Below, one piece after another: positions 32,400-44,200 of a stretch of 64,000 nt of DNA (positions within the stretch are counted from its first letter, which is position 1; each line of letters starts with the position of its first letter). The stretch is from Calamus simplicifolius (Eukaryota > Streptophyta > Magnoliopsida > Arecales > Arecaceae): assembly GCA_900491605.1 (NCBI GenBank), contig UESW01000050.1, forward strand, positions 1-64,000, given 5' to 3'. The position numbers were made by a program, and so were the translations under genes. The notes under the pieces are model-generated. The model had not been told where the DNA came from. It searched no databases and saw only the letters and a program-made list of their open reading frames with translations.

Positions 32400-32850
32400 A
32401 TGTTATGCTGCTACTCCCATCTCCCTGCTGGAATTGCCTTCAAATACCAGTTGATTAATATTCCAAGGCTACAAATCATGAGGATACTTAGGATACTTCT
32501 AAAAGTATGGCTTTCTTGCCACTCTACGCCATTGAAGTCGCCATGTTCATCAATCACATCAAACTTGGCCATTGTAGCATGGTCATGCCGTACCTCTTCA
32601 GCGATTCTCCTTTGCACCACCAAGGGGTTTTGCTTGTTAGGTAACCTCACTCATATCACTTTGTTGAAATGGTTCACACAAAAGGATTCCACCAACTCCC
32701 CTGCAAGCCCCAGATGGCTCATGCCTGTAGTCTTTCCTACAACACTACAAAGATGATAGTCTTGCCCATAGCTTGTGGTCTAGAGCTTTAGCAGGCTATA
32801 TTCAATCTCATGAAGGGCTTCTTGGCAGTCCTCCCTCTTCCACTTCCTCC
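32400..32850 (-). pseudogene. NB-ARC-like fragment, right arm of an inverted repeat
   Basis: The minus strand reads SVVGKTTGMSHLGLAGELVE, SFCVNHFNKVI, VRLPNKQNPLVVQRRIAEEV, HDHATMAKFD. GKTT fits a P-loop, followed by the VIWV and VQ..IAEE motifs of NB-ARC. Stops and loss of the flanking domains make it non-functional. The assignment rests on motif order only. Confidence 0.5.
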
Positions 32851-33355
32851 ATGAGCTTAAAAATAATAATAAAGGTTAGATGAGATCATGATCTCTGAGA
32901 AGGATGAAGCATTGTTTGAAACAAGTTAACCTTAGGATCTACATACCAGATCAAACCATTGGTACTCCGAGCAAGACCAAATCGCCGATGTTCTTCCCAG
33001 AGACAAATTGAGATCGCTCAAGGGACATATAAAGTCTTCTTGGTTGATGACTTTATTCTTTGTTTCATGTCCAAAGCCTAATGCGTCCCTGCTTTGTAAC
33101 CTGCTTTACTGATGCCGCTTGCTTTATTCTCATGCATCTGGGAAATCAAACCACATGTAAAACGGTCAGTGACTCTTGAGCTTTTTCTCATGTGTTCCTT
33201 ATTTTACTTTACTTAACGAACTTGCTTTTGATTTTTTTTTCTTTTTTTTTTTTCTTTTTGTACCGCTAGCAAACCTTTTGCCATCTTTTCTTTATCCGGA
33301 AACTCAAATGATATTAACTAAAGTTAGGCCATCAAAAGCAGCAAGCTCCTTTGCC
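32851..33355. other. Spacer, no gene seen
   Basis: Mixed-composition DNA with a T-rich tract at 33228-33260. No coding signal. Confidence 0.5.
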
Positions 33356-33364
33356 TCACGCGGG

Positions 33365-33955
33365 GCAATTTCTATTTGCGCCGAAATTGTTCTCCACACC
33401 CTCCATCATTTAAAAAAAACCCCCTTTTTCAGGGCTGCCCCCATCTATTCTCCTCCCCAGCAATGCCCCTCAGGCCCGTCTCCTCTCCGGCACCTCCTTC
33501 TTCCCTCTTTTCGGTACCATCCCTTCTTTCATCTTCTTCCTCTTCTTCAGCACCCTTACTCCACTTTTCCAGCACCTATTCTCTCCTGATGGCGCCCCCC
33601 AGCTCTCCAGCACCGGTCCTTTCCGGCTCCAGCACCCCCCTTTCTGGCACCATTCGATCAAATGGTGCCAGAAGGGAGGGGGTGCTGGGGGCCAGAGAGG
33701 GCCAATGCCGGAAAGCCGGGGAGGGGCGTCGGAAGAGAGCAAGTGCCGAAGAGTGGAAGAAAGATTTTGGGAAAGGAAAAAAGAAGGGAGAGAGGAGGGT
33801 GGTGTCGGAGGGGGGGAAGGGATGATACTGGAGAGGAGATGTTTATGAGAGGGAAGCGGGGGTATGGAGAGAAAAAAAGGAGGATAGTTTAGGATTTTTT
33901 TTTTTAAAATATGTGGAGTGTAATGAGTAATTTAGACTGTGCAAATAGAAATTTT
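33365..33955. mobile_element. Foldback (Mutator-like) MITE, 591 bp
   Basis: The left end GGCAATTTCTATTTGCGCC and the reverse complement of the right end (AAAAATTTCTATTTGCAC) match, and similarity continues inwards on both arms (CTCCACACC, TTTAAAAAAAACC). At the centre, TTCTGGCACCATTCGATCAA is followed by ATGGTGCCAGAA, a perfect hairpin tip. Flanks TCACGCGGG (33356-33364) and TCACACGGA (33956-33964) look like a 9-bp duplication with two changes. A 9-bp duplication and long inverted arms fit a Mutator-type non-autonomous element. Open frames inside are not genes. Confidence 0.75.
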
Positions 33956-33964
33956 TCACACGGA

Positions 33965-34449
33965 GCTTCCTCAATTTGTGCAGGCTTATAAACACAAATC
34001 CTAGCATGATAAAAACCTTGATTTGTTGGCATTTGAACTCAACGGAAAAACTCGGCAAAGCAAGGCATTCTTCAGCCAAGGGACCAGCAAGGTGAGAGGA
34101 ATCTTGTTCCTTAGATTGGTTGGCTCTTACCACCTGAAGGAGCCTGTCACTTTCTAGTACCACTAATTGTAACTAGTTATCTTTTGTCAGCAATTGAGCT
34201 TCTAGACCTCTTGATATGTGTTGTTGGCATTAGAACTTATGAAAAAACCTTGGCTAGGTAGCTGTTTGGAGTGAAACAAGAATGAAACCATCAGCTTCCA
34301 TGGTAATCTTTCATTTTTAAAATTTAAAAATTTGTAAATCAAAGATTAATATTTTGTTATTAATCTCTTGTTTTTAAAATTAAGAATAAGTTAGATTTTT
34401 ATGAATAATTTGTTGCATTTCAAACATCGAAATCTCATATATCAATTGA
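33965..34449. other. Spacer, no gene seen
   Basis: AT-rich; short open frames only. Confidence 0.5.
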
Positions 34450-36360
34450 ATCTGCATGAAAATGTTCACTTTAAACAGCCTTTAATACTTGCTCCTTAGC
34501 TTGTTTGGCTTTCACCATTGGTTGCAAATAGATATATTTTGCTAGATGGAAGCTATATCTAACGGCACATGTAAGCCCTTGTGAATCACCTTTCATCACT
34601 TCTAACCCATACCCTTCTTAATCGAAAACTACAGCATCCAAGTTTAGTCTTGCACCAACCAACAAGGGGAGGAGACCGTTTGGGTTGAGCATTGACAGTT
34701 TCTAATGCATGCGTTTGATCATAGTCCTCACTATGCTCATGCGGCAAGTTGCAAGCCTTTTGGACTGCAGATTTGGGACAGCCTTCTTTGCTTTCAAAAT
34801 GGAGTGGATTGTGAGAGTTCCAAATGGAGCAAGCCAGCATAGAAAAAAGTTCAACCTGAGATTGATCCATTTCCATTTGTATTTGTTGAAACTTGGTTGG
34901 GAGAATCCACATAAAATTGTGTACTTTAAGGAGGATTATCTGAATGCTAAGAGTTTATTCCAAATGAAGTTTGAGTTGTTTGATGAGAAATTCTCATTCA
35001 CATATGCAAGTTTGAGCTTCAAAGAAATATCTTTGGAGGTGTTTGATAATCCAAATAGGATTACTATGGTGATCTTACATTAGGGTGATCCTTATAATAA
35101 GGGGATATGATCCTTTGGCAACCTAAGATCCTCATATTTGGTATTACATGTGCCAATGATTAAAAATTATCACATTTGGTATACCATAGGAATCTTGTAT
35201 TATAAACTATGAATATTAAAATACCCCTGATTAGTTAGCCTCTTTTACCTTAAAAAGATAACTACCCCCAATATATTTTGCAAGTATCATGATTTATCAT
35301 TATTTCATATTAATTGATTATTATAATATTTAAATATATTATGATATTATTTTTATAATACTATTTTATAATATCATAATATAATATAATATATAATATT
35401 ATAATTAATTTATAATATAATGATATATTAAATTATCTTATATTAATATAAAATATAATAATATAATATTAAGCCTTTTTATATAATGAGAGGTTCCTAA
35501 ATTTTAAGTCAAAGTCACTGCTTAGGGTAATCTTGAATATCCTATCTTATGGAGGGATATAGGATCATTGGATAGGATGGTGATATTAAAGGTGAAAATG
35601 ATCTGAGATCACCGCAATATAGGATTATTAAGTTGCAACTAAATATAATAATTCTATCACTTCCACTTGTATCATTCATTGATGATTTTGGATGGATCAT
35701 TCCATATGAAACGTACTTCTTCAAGAATAGTTTCAGGTTTTAAAAGTTTTTGTGAGCAAAGAATCACCATTATGACATAGCTTCCATCCTTGTTTAGCAG
35801 GCATAGCAGTGTTAAAGAGTGGAATTGCCAAAAACCAAGCCCCCCTTGTTTCTTTGATAAACACATTTTATTCTCGCTAGGTTTGTGGATTTTCCCTTCA
35901 TTATTCCGCTGGCCCCACTAAAATTTGCTAATCATTGATTCAATCTGAGAGTAAATGTTGACTACTACCTTGAAGCAGCTTATAACATAGGTAGGAATAG
36001 ATTGGAGACTCCTTTAATGAGAACTTCTTTCCCTATCTTACATAGAGCCTTCACATTCCATCCCTTTAATTTTTTTCACACCATGTCTTTTATTATGCCA
36101 GAAATTTGTTTCTTGGATCTTCCAGTAATAGTGGGTAAACCTAGATATCTATCTATCTCTCCACTGCCTTATCACCTAACATGTCCTGAAGTTGAATTCT
36201 TGTCTCCGTTGGCACATTTCAGCTGAAAGAGACTTCTGATTTATTTGAATTGATTTTCTGACCTGATGCTTTTCATACACTTAGAAAATCTGAGAAAATT
36301 TGGCTGCCTCATGGGTAGATGCTCTAGCAAAGTGAAGATTATCTTCTTTTGAGGGAAAAG
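34450..36360 (-). pseudogene. LINE relic: RT then RNase H, split by a MITE
   Basis: On the minus strand, from 36355 downward: LHFARASTHEAAKFSQIF, VYEKHQVRKSIQINQKSLF, YLGLPTITGRSKKQISGIIK, VWKKLKGWNVKALCKIGKE, then CLSKKQGGLGFWQFHSL near 35860. These are the palm and thumb motifs of plant LINE reverse transcriptases, with a degenerate catalytic box. At 34912-34450, SPPLVGWCKTKLGC and EGYGLEVMKGDSQGLTCAVR match the start of an RVT_3 RNase H. Many stops. Between them lies an AT-rich MITE. Confidence 0.75.
35037..35715 (-). mobile_element. AT-rich MITE family, copy 1 (inside the LINE relic)
   Basis: It begins GGAGGTGTTTGATAATCC and ends near GGATCATTCCATATG. Its reverse complement follows 57795-58745 (ATCACTATATTTGGTTGGAA versus TATTATATTTAGTTGCAA, and so on). 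The core is almost pure A/T (TATAATATAAT) and palindromic. Ends are approximate. Confidence 0.65.
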
Positions 36361-37938
36361 TGAGGAAAAAAGTGATTCCCCCATAAAATTTATTAATCAA
36401 GTTATGATTACAAAGAAGAAAGTGGAGATGCAGACAGATTTTTACAAGTTTGAGAATAAGAATCTGCCACTTTTTGGAGCAAAGATTTATGAATCATTAC
36501 ATATTATGATGCTTCCTTCTTCAAGAGGATTCTAGCATTTGTCTCCCTCTGCATCTGCCACATGAAATGTATCAGTTCTTTCCCTTTTTTTTTCTTTAAT
36601 AAAAATTTCAGCAGCAATGAATTGAGCCTTTGTAACAAAATTTAGCATGAGTTTCTTGCATCATTGTCACATAACAAAAATAGATTTGAGTAATGCATGT
36701 TTAGTTGTAGGTTGATGTCAATTTGTTTTTGAAGAAATGCACTAGTTCTCTCAATGTATACCATCTGAAGGATCAACATTTAAGTTCTTTTCTAGTTTAG
36801 GTTTATTGATGTTTTAAATTGAGATGGGTTTGGTTGATTTCTTAACTTCGAAAAGCACCTGAAACATATCAGATCAATATATCATTGGCATGGGATCAGA
36901 GGTAGAGGAAGATTATGCTGAGAATGGAGCAATGGGTTGTAATATGCTTTTGGAGATTCCTTTATTAGAATATACTTGCATTTGGCATAAATGTTTGAGA
37001 CATTAGCAGAGCAGGGAATGCCATCTTAATTATATCATTCGAACTAAGATTGTTCATGGGCAGGGGACAAGAAAATGGTTATTTGCAATAATGAGAATGT
37101 TTTAGTAGAATCATGTTGTAATATAGCAAGTCATTTCAAACATATAATGCAGGAGGAATTTTGGCTGTTTAGTTGTTGAAACTAAAGAAAAAAGGTGGTA
37201 TATGCTGTGTATGGCAAAAATTGGATGCAACTTAAGTGGCTCATACCAATGCTGACCAACAAATAAAGATTGGATGATCCTATAATTATGACACTACTTT
37301 TAGCAGATGACTGGTACTTTCATATTCAGTCAAGAACCAAGAGATAAAGAATCCACAATGAATCTTTTTAATATAGCACAAATCTTAAGTAGTGATACAC
37401 TTTGCAGAGATCTGAAAATGGGGTGCTTCTCTGTGTATTTGTAACTAATAGTCCACGTTGATGTGTCACAAGGATTTTGGTTTGGTGGTGAAGGGTGATG
37501 AAACAACATTCATCAGGCTGCATCTTCATGGATGGTTGATTTCTTTGATGTCGTTAATCCAATTATGTTCAGTTTTGAGCATCCAATCTAGTCTGAATTC
37601 TGGGTTTGAGATAAAGGAATATCTGTAAGTTTCGGCTACTGTGTAGTAGAGATTAAGCTTGCCAGGTTTTTGTAAGCTCATACTAAATGCAAAAACATCA
37701 AAGTGAGGAAGTACAACACTAACTAATAAGTAATTACCAAACAGTTAAACATCAAAAGAGTACCTGTTGATTCTGTGTCTTCTTAAAACAAAAGGGAAAA
37801 ATATTGTGCAGATATATCCAGAGTCAACAGAACATATTCAACTAACAAGAGGCCGAAAGTAAACATCTGGAGATTGGTGTTGTTTTTGTATCTTCATGAA
37901 ACAATGGGGGAAAAAAAATTGGTATCATCAGAGCTGGG
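36361..37938. other. Spacer downstream of the Nudix gene
   Basis: No coding signal. Probably contains the Nudix 3' UTR next to 37938. Confidence 0.5.
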
Positions 37939-38232
37939 TCATCTTGCTGAGGAGGAATTGATGGGCCCAGGATCATCCACGTCAGCATTCATCACAGTAT
38001 TAGCATGCCACTTTGAGAATCCCTCCAGAAGAGCTTCCTGCATCCATGGATGCCTACATTGCTCCAGAGCTTCAGGAATGGTAAGCCATCTCCGCTGGCG
38101 CATGCTCTGTTCTGGCCATGAGCTGAGCTCCTCCTTGACATGCATGGCAAACATTGCAGCTCTGCACAAGCCATCTGGGCTAAACTCATCTTGATGACTT
38201 TTGCTTTTGAAGTAATAAAATCCCAAAAATTC
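37939..38232 (-). CDS. NUDT16: Nudix exon 4 and stop
   Basis: Acceptor CATCTCAG. Reads EFLGFYYFKSKSHQDEFSPD, GLCRAAMFAMHVKEELSSWP, RRWLTIPEALEQCRHPWMQE, LLEGFSKWHA. It ends DDPGPINSSSAR and TGA at 37939-37941. Confidence 0.9.
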   Translation of the reverse strand, partial: EFLGFYYFKSKSHQDEFSPDGLCRAAMFAMHVKEELSSWPEQSMRQRRWLTIPEALEQCRHPWMQEALLEGFSKWHANTVMNADVDDPGPINSSSAR

Positions 38233-41200
38233 CTGAGATGGAAACATGAACCAGTTCACAAGTCAAAAAATAAAAAGGTGTAGTGGTTCCAGAAAAAGGG
38301 GGTAAAGGGTAAATTCATAGGACCAAAGAAATATGAACTCAAAGTATCGGATGAAGAGAAACATTAATAACAATACAAAGCCTTACTTTATGGTGAGATC
38401 ATAGGAAGAATCAGCAATCTTATCACAAACTTTTGGGCTGAACTTCTCAAATCTATGTTCTTCAATCTTTAAAAGGTATGGCCGACTAATATATATTTTT
38501 CTCAAACTCTAGATAATAAATAGCTTATACAGTTAACTAAGAAAATAGCTACCAGCTATCATCCCTTTGTCTAGCATTTTGACTTGGCCTCTCCTCACAC
38601 TTCCATCAACATTTAATCACTCCACATTACCTCTTTTACTGCTTGATCCTTTAACACAGTTAAAAACTGCTCCACTTGGCAGATGAAAGCAAAGGAGGAA
38701 GATTTCATGAGACTGCTTTGGTAAATGGGCCAATAATTCGGGACCTATTGTCCTTGTTGTGCATCCTTTGCTTCTATTGCATCAATGTGGATTATCTTGA
38801 GAAATAGCAATAGAGCTTTCCCAGACAGTTTTAGTTTGTGGTCTGATCAAACATGTTACTTCCAACATGGATTATATTCAGGACCCTCAAATTTTCAGCA
38901 CCCTCGACCATTTCAGCTGCTGTAACACCCATGCCTACTCCCCTTACTCTTTTATGGCTGACCCTAAATTTTTACCATACCTCCAAATACTCAGCACTGC
39001 AAAAGCATGATTACAGAAATCATTAGTTGCCTGCATTTTAAAGGGAAGATAACCTTCTGGGCCTTATTGTTGTATAAAAGTTTTCCCTTTCTATCTGAGG
39101 CCTGTAAAAGGATTAGATTCAAACCAGACCAGAAGTGATCCAAATCTGAACATCAATCCATAAATATGATCTAAGCCGCAGATAATCAACCTTGATAGAA
39201 ATATGTAACAAATTTTGATACCACATGGGGCACTGGACAATGGTGGAAGGTGGTGCAAGACCCAAGGTTTGGATCCATCAGATAGTGGAGAGGGATGGAA
39301 AGAGGGACAGCAAGGGACAGAGGCCTGGTTCAGGACGTAGGTAGTTTGTGTATGATAAAACGGTGTTATGTCTTAATCAAATTTTATTGGGTCACCATGA
39401 GACAGTTAACTCCTATAAAAATTCAGTCCATTGTTTACCAGATCATAGTTAGGCAACCGGATCCAAGATGTCCAACTATATCAAGACAAGAGATTGATTT
39501 TAAATCAAAGTCAGATCCACCGGTCAGCCTAGGCATAATGAAAAGAACATCTAGAATATACTTCCTCAGCTGCATCCACCCTACCTCTAATGTTTCTTCT
39601 TTCTTCTATAGGTCTTGACAATTCTTCAACATTTTCATGGGAGCCCACAAAAAGCAACTACTAATTAGTAGCCACCCTCAGCTGATCAGAAATATGCTAA
39701 GGTAAAGCTCATAAAAAAAGGATAATAGATCTTTGACCTTTATTTTTTCTCTCTCCTTTGCTAATTTTTCTCCTGTATGGAATCAATCAATTCACAAGCA
39801 CCTCTTTCTTCCTACCCCAAGAGAGAATGAGCAGTGTATTTAGAGGTAAATTCTACTGACATAGTTCCTCCTCATTCAGAAGAATACAACTTTGGAGTTA
39901 CAGATATGTAACTGTAGGAGTTCCTTGTGGATGTTCACTCCATAAAATTTCCAGCATACTATATGAACTCATACCCACTTCTATCACCTAATCTCTAAAC
40001 GCCTAACAACGCCAGCCCCACCTATTTGCTCTACCCCCAATTTAAAACCCTGACCATGCCTAAGAGAAAAATAAAGCTTGTTTGCCATGTCTCAGCCCCC
40101 TGGCCCTGGGACCCCCTATCCTCTACAATCCACATCCCTTCTTTCCCTTTGTCATCCCTTTGCCTCCAACAGCTAGCCCTGCATCCCTCCACCTTGTAAA
40201 ATGGCTCATGGGCTGTCAGGATCCAAAACAGAAAATAAAAACCCATATATTATTGGAGTTGGATTAGATATTGTTTTAGTCATTACAGATATCAAATTGC
40301 ATATGAATCCAGCTACATCTATTCAGTTTAGTTTTGAATCCACGTATAATATGACTCAAACCTGGCAACCTCATGAGTGTGGCACATGCCTTCAATATCT
40401 TGGCCATGTATTGACTTCATGTTATTTAGGGCACTCCATACTGTGCACCTAGACTGATAGCCTTATTTTCTGCAATGTTATTATTACGCGGTATGTTTAC
40501 CTCTTAGATGGAATTCACAATGTATGATTTGTTTATAATATCATAACACAGATTTTGAAGACTCACATGACTTTTTGTCTTTATAGATCTTTTTCATACT
40601 CGAGCAGGGGGCAAAAAGTTCTCCTAGTGCATTTCTCAATCTGTAAAACTTTTAGCTTTTTATTCAGAAGTTTGCCAGTCTACTACACTGAACAGGGCAG
40701 AGCATATATACGCTACACAATGCATAACTGCATTGGATATTGGGGATATGAATATGACTAACATTTGAAACCTTAAGCTTAACATTAAAATGGTTGAATT
40801 CATTACATTCTTAGAACAAGTGATATTGTTCACATTAAACAGGAAAGTCAAGAAAACTGGCAGAATTTATTTCATGACTGCCATATAGAATAGTACAATA
40901 CTAACATGCCAAACCATCTAATATATTCCATTTGCTAAAAACTGAAATAATTTTGGAATGTCATTAATGTGATTGCATGAATACAAACAACAACAACAAC
41001 AAAAGCCTTAATCCTAAACTAGTTGAAGCCGGCTATATGAATCCTTTTTCTCTGTTCAACACTATTTTGAGTCATATTTTTTATAAGATATAAAAATTCT
41101 AAGTCTTTCTTTATCACTTTCTTCCATGTGATTTTTGCTCTGCCTTTATCTCTTTCTTTCTACATATATCAAGTTACTCCTTTGCACAGGTACATCCCTA

Positions 41201-44200
41201 GATCTACATTGCACATATCCAAACCATTTAAGTCATTTTTTCCTTAATTTATCTTCAATTGAAGCTACCTCAACTTTTTTATGAATGATTTCATTTCTTA
41301 TTCTATCTTTTCTTATATTACCACATATCCATCTTAATTTTCTTATTTTTGCCTCATTTATCTTATGATATTAATGCAATGCATGAATATCATGAGTAAT
41401 AAAAATATTGAATACTCGGGTCTGATTAACATATTGGTTGATGAGTAAGCTAAAACAAGTTTATCCTGAATGATGTTTATATTCAAGTCAAAACTGATAA
41501 AATATAGTTAAAATAACAATAATAATATTTATAAAGAACCAAAGCTATCATTTGCTCAGTTACAAGCACAAGCCACTATCGGAGTGCCTTGTGATTGTGT
41601 ACTCCATAAAATATACAAAGGCTCTTCATATCACAGGAATATTCTTAAAAGATCTGGGTTTAAAACTTCACCAAAAAAAAAAAAATTCACTTGGCTTTGA
41701 ATTTTCTTATTAAAATTTCTCTAAGATTTCCTGCAGGGGGGAAAAATTATCAAGGCTTCTCTGGTGACTGATCATTGTTGAGCTAATTAAACCTATTAAT
41801 GTGTGACACATCAGTCTCACACATTCATGTAAAATTATCAAAACCATTTTATCCATGTTCATGTATATAATGCATTTGTACAAATAGACTACTAGGGCAC
41901 ATTACAGGAAGAAAGAATAACAATAATACTGTACCATTATATCCCCTCGAACTCCTGCTTCTTCAACAGCTTCTCTTACAGCAGCCTCTTCAACTGTTTC
42001 ATCATTTTCCCACCCTCCCTGTGAAGAAATAATAATAGAATATAGAACTAAAGCAACTCATAAGTAATAAAAATCAAATAAGAAACCAAAAAGAAATACC
42101 CATGCATGTGAATATATGAGACCATGAGGATGAGAAATATAGTAATAATAATGTTAACAGGACTCCAGAATAAAACTAAAACACTACGAAACACATGTAA
42201 AAAGGCCCTCCCAATATGATGATTTGGCAAGAAAATAAGAAGCCATTTAGCACATAAGAATCCAAAAAAAGCTAAACACAACGTTGTGAAGTCATCAAAA
42301 TGGACACATGTCTGTAGAACATACTAATGAAGTGAAAATGTGAAAACCTATCTCCCTGTACTTCAACTACCACTATTTAGGACTTTGCCTATCACTGCCT
42401 GGGACTTGGTGGCAGGAAAATTATGAAACAGGTTTTCGCTAAGTGATGCAGCCCAAACCATGGCTCATTAAGATGATAGGAAAAACTCATGCATGTACAA
42501 GACCAGAGTTTTGGAAGTAGCAACATGAAGGTACAAGACCAGAGTTTTGGAAGTTAAATTCATTCTTGTTCTAAAAGAAATGGTTGTCAAAGTTAAGGAG
42601 GTTTCAAAGTTCAAAAGCCACTGATTGGTCATCGTTCCAATTTGGCATTAGGTCTGGCAACCTCCACCAGCAGCTGGAGAAAAGATCATAATTTCTGCCA
42701 ATCCCATAAAGAACAATCAACAAGACTTTCAAATGCTTCAATCACCTTAATTGGAGGCTACATGATGGTATAGTGATTTCACAGAGGGATTATGCTGCAG
42801 CTGGCAACAAAATCTAAGCATCAGAGAGACATGATCCAATCACAAAGTAGGGCTGCAAACGAGTCATGTTGGATTGGAAGATGAATGCAATCCGTACATG
42901 AATCACATCAAGAATTTGAATTCCTAATCCATATCCATACAGGTCAAGTATGATAGAGTTTAAGATTTATTATACTGATCTATATATTTGTTGCTTACTT
43001 CTAACATGAATATATTATAAAAGAACACAAGAATTAAACAACAATAGCTTATCAATAAAAAGAAAAAGTTACTAAATTCACCAAGTGTTTGGGTGCAGTA
43101 TATGATATTAATTTCAGGTCTGTTTAGGGACAAAACAGGTTATCTACATTCTATCCATATTTGAAACAGGTCATTTTTTCCTGAGCCTGATCCAGCTAAC
43201 TTCAGTACAAATTGGACCATGTTATTTTTGGTTAGTTACAGATCAAAAGCATGCCAATCTAATCAGGCAAATCAAGGATTTAAGTGCCACTGGCATGAGC
43301 CATGGCAAAGACAGCTTTTACATGCCATGCCACACTGAGACCCAAAAAAGGATTTTCTTCTTTTTCCAAAAAAAAAAAAAAAAAAAGAGGACATAAGAGC
43401 CTGTTGACTTGGCACCTAACTATACCAGCCCCTGTTGGATTGGCACCTGTTGATACAGACCAGCACCGGTTTATGCAGGTCAGCACCACTTGACACCACG
43501 CAGCAGAATCAAAACCCAGTCCCAAAAAAATGCCAAGCAACTAATAGCCTGGCATGAGCCAGCTCATGAAACCAGGTCAACAGTGATCTTTTACATATTT
43601 CAGGAACAAGGATTCCATTGTAGTTGGCTTAGCTTAGAATCAATTCTCATGTGTTCCAAAACTTTCTCTAAGGTTCCTTTAGGATTTTGTAGTTTACTAT
43701 TAACTTTCAAGCTAAAAAAACCCTGCACTCATATCAGTTTCAAATGTAATTTAAGGAAAGAGTTGCATGTCAGGCTTATCCTAATATAACCATTTTTTTA
43801 TGGAAGAACATAGTTAACTAATTCAATGGATAAAAAATAATTGTTTGGGCTAAAAGAATTTTCTTATGGATTCTAAAAGATCCCCCTTCCTTCAATTTCT
43901 CATGCTTAGCTATCTAAATCAACTTTCCAATCTAACAACTTTTGCAAACCTTCCTCTTGAGTCTTACATCATTTGGTACAAAAGCAAAAGATTGTCATGG
44001 CTATTGATTTTAAGAGAGAGATGTAGCTAAGATAGTGCAAAGATCACCCCACAAGGCATGCAAGGAAAGGCCCAGACATTCCCGATGTTGCAGATCATGT
44101 CTTGTCAAAATATCTAGCTTCTCATCCTCCCTAGTTTCCTCTACATTTTAACACAATAAAAGAAGCTTTAGAGTAGTGATCCACCAAAGTATGTTGCAAC

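Noticed and set aside
33376..33825. 149-codon and nearby open frames
   Set aside because: Inside a foldback MITE; low-complexity Ser/Pro or Arg/Gly composition on both strands.
34709..35083. 124-codon plus-strand frame
   Set aside because: Antisense to a LINE RNase H relic and running into a MITE end; no domain.
37874..38194. 106-codon plus-strand frame
   Set aside because: Shadow of Nudix exon 4 on the opposite strand.
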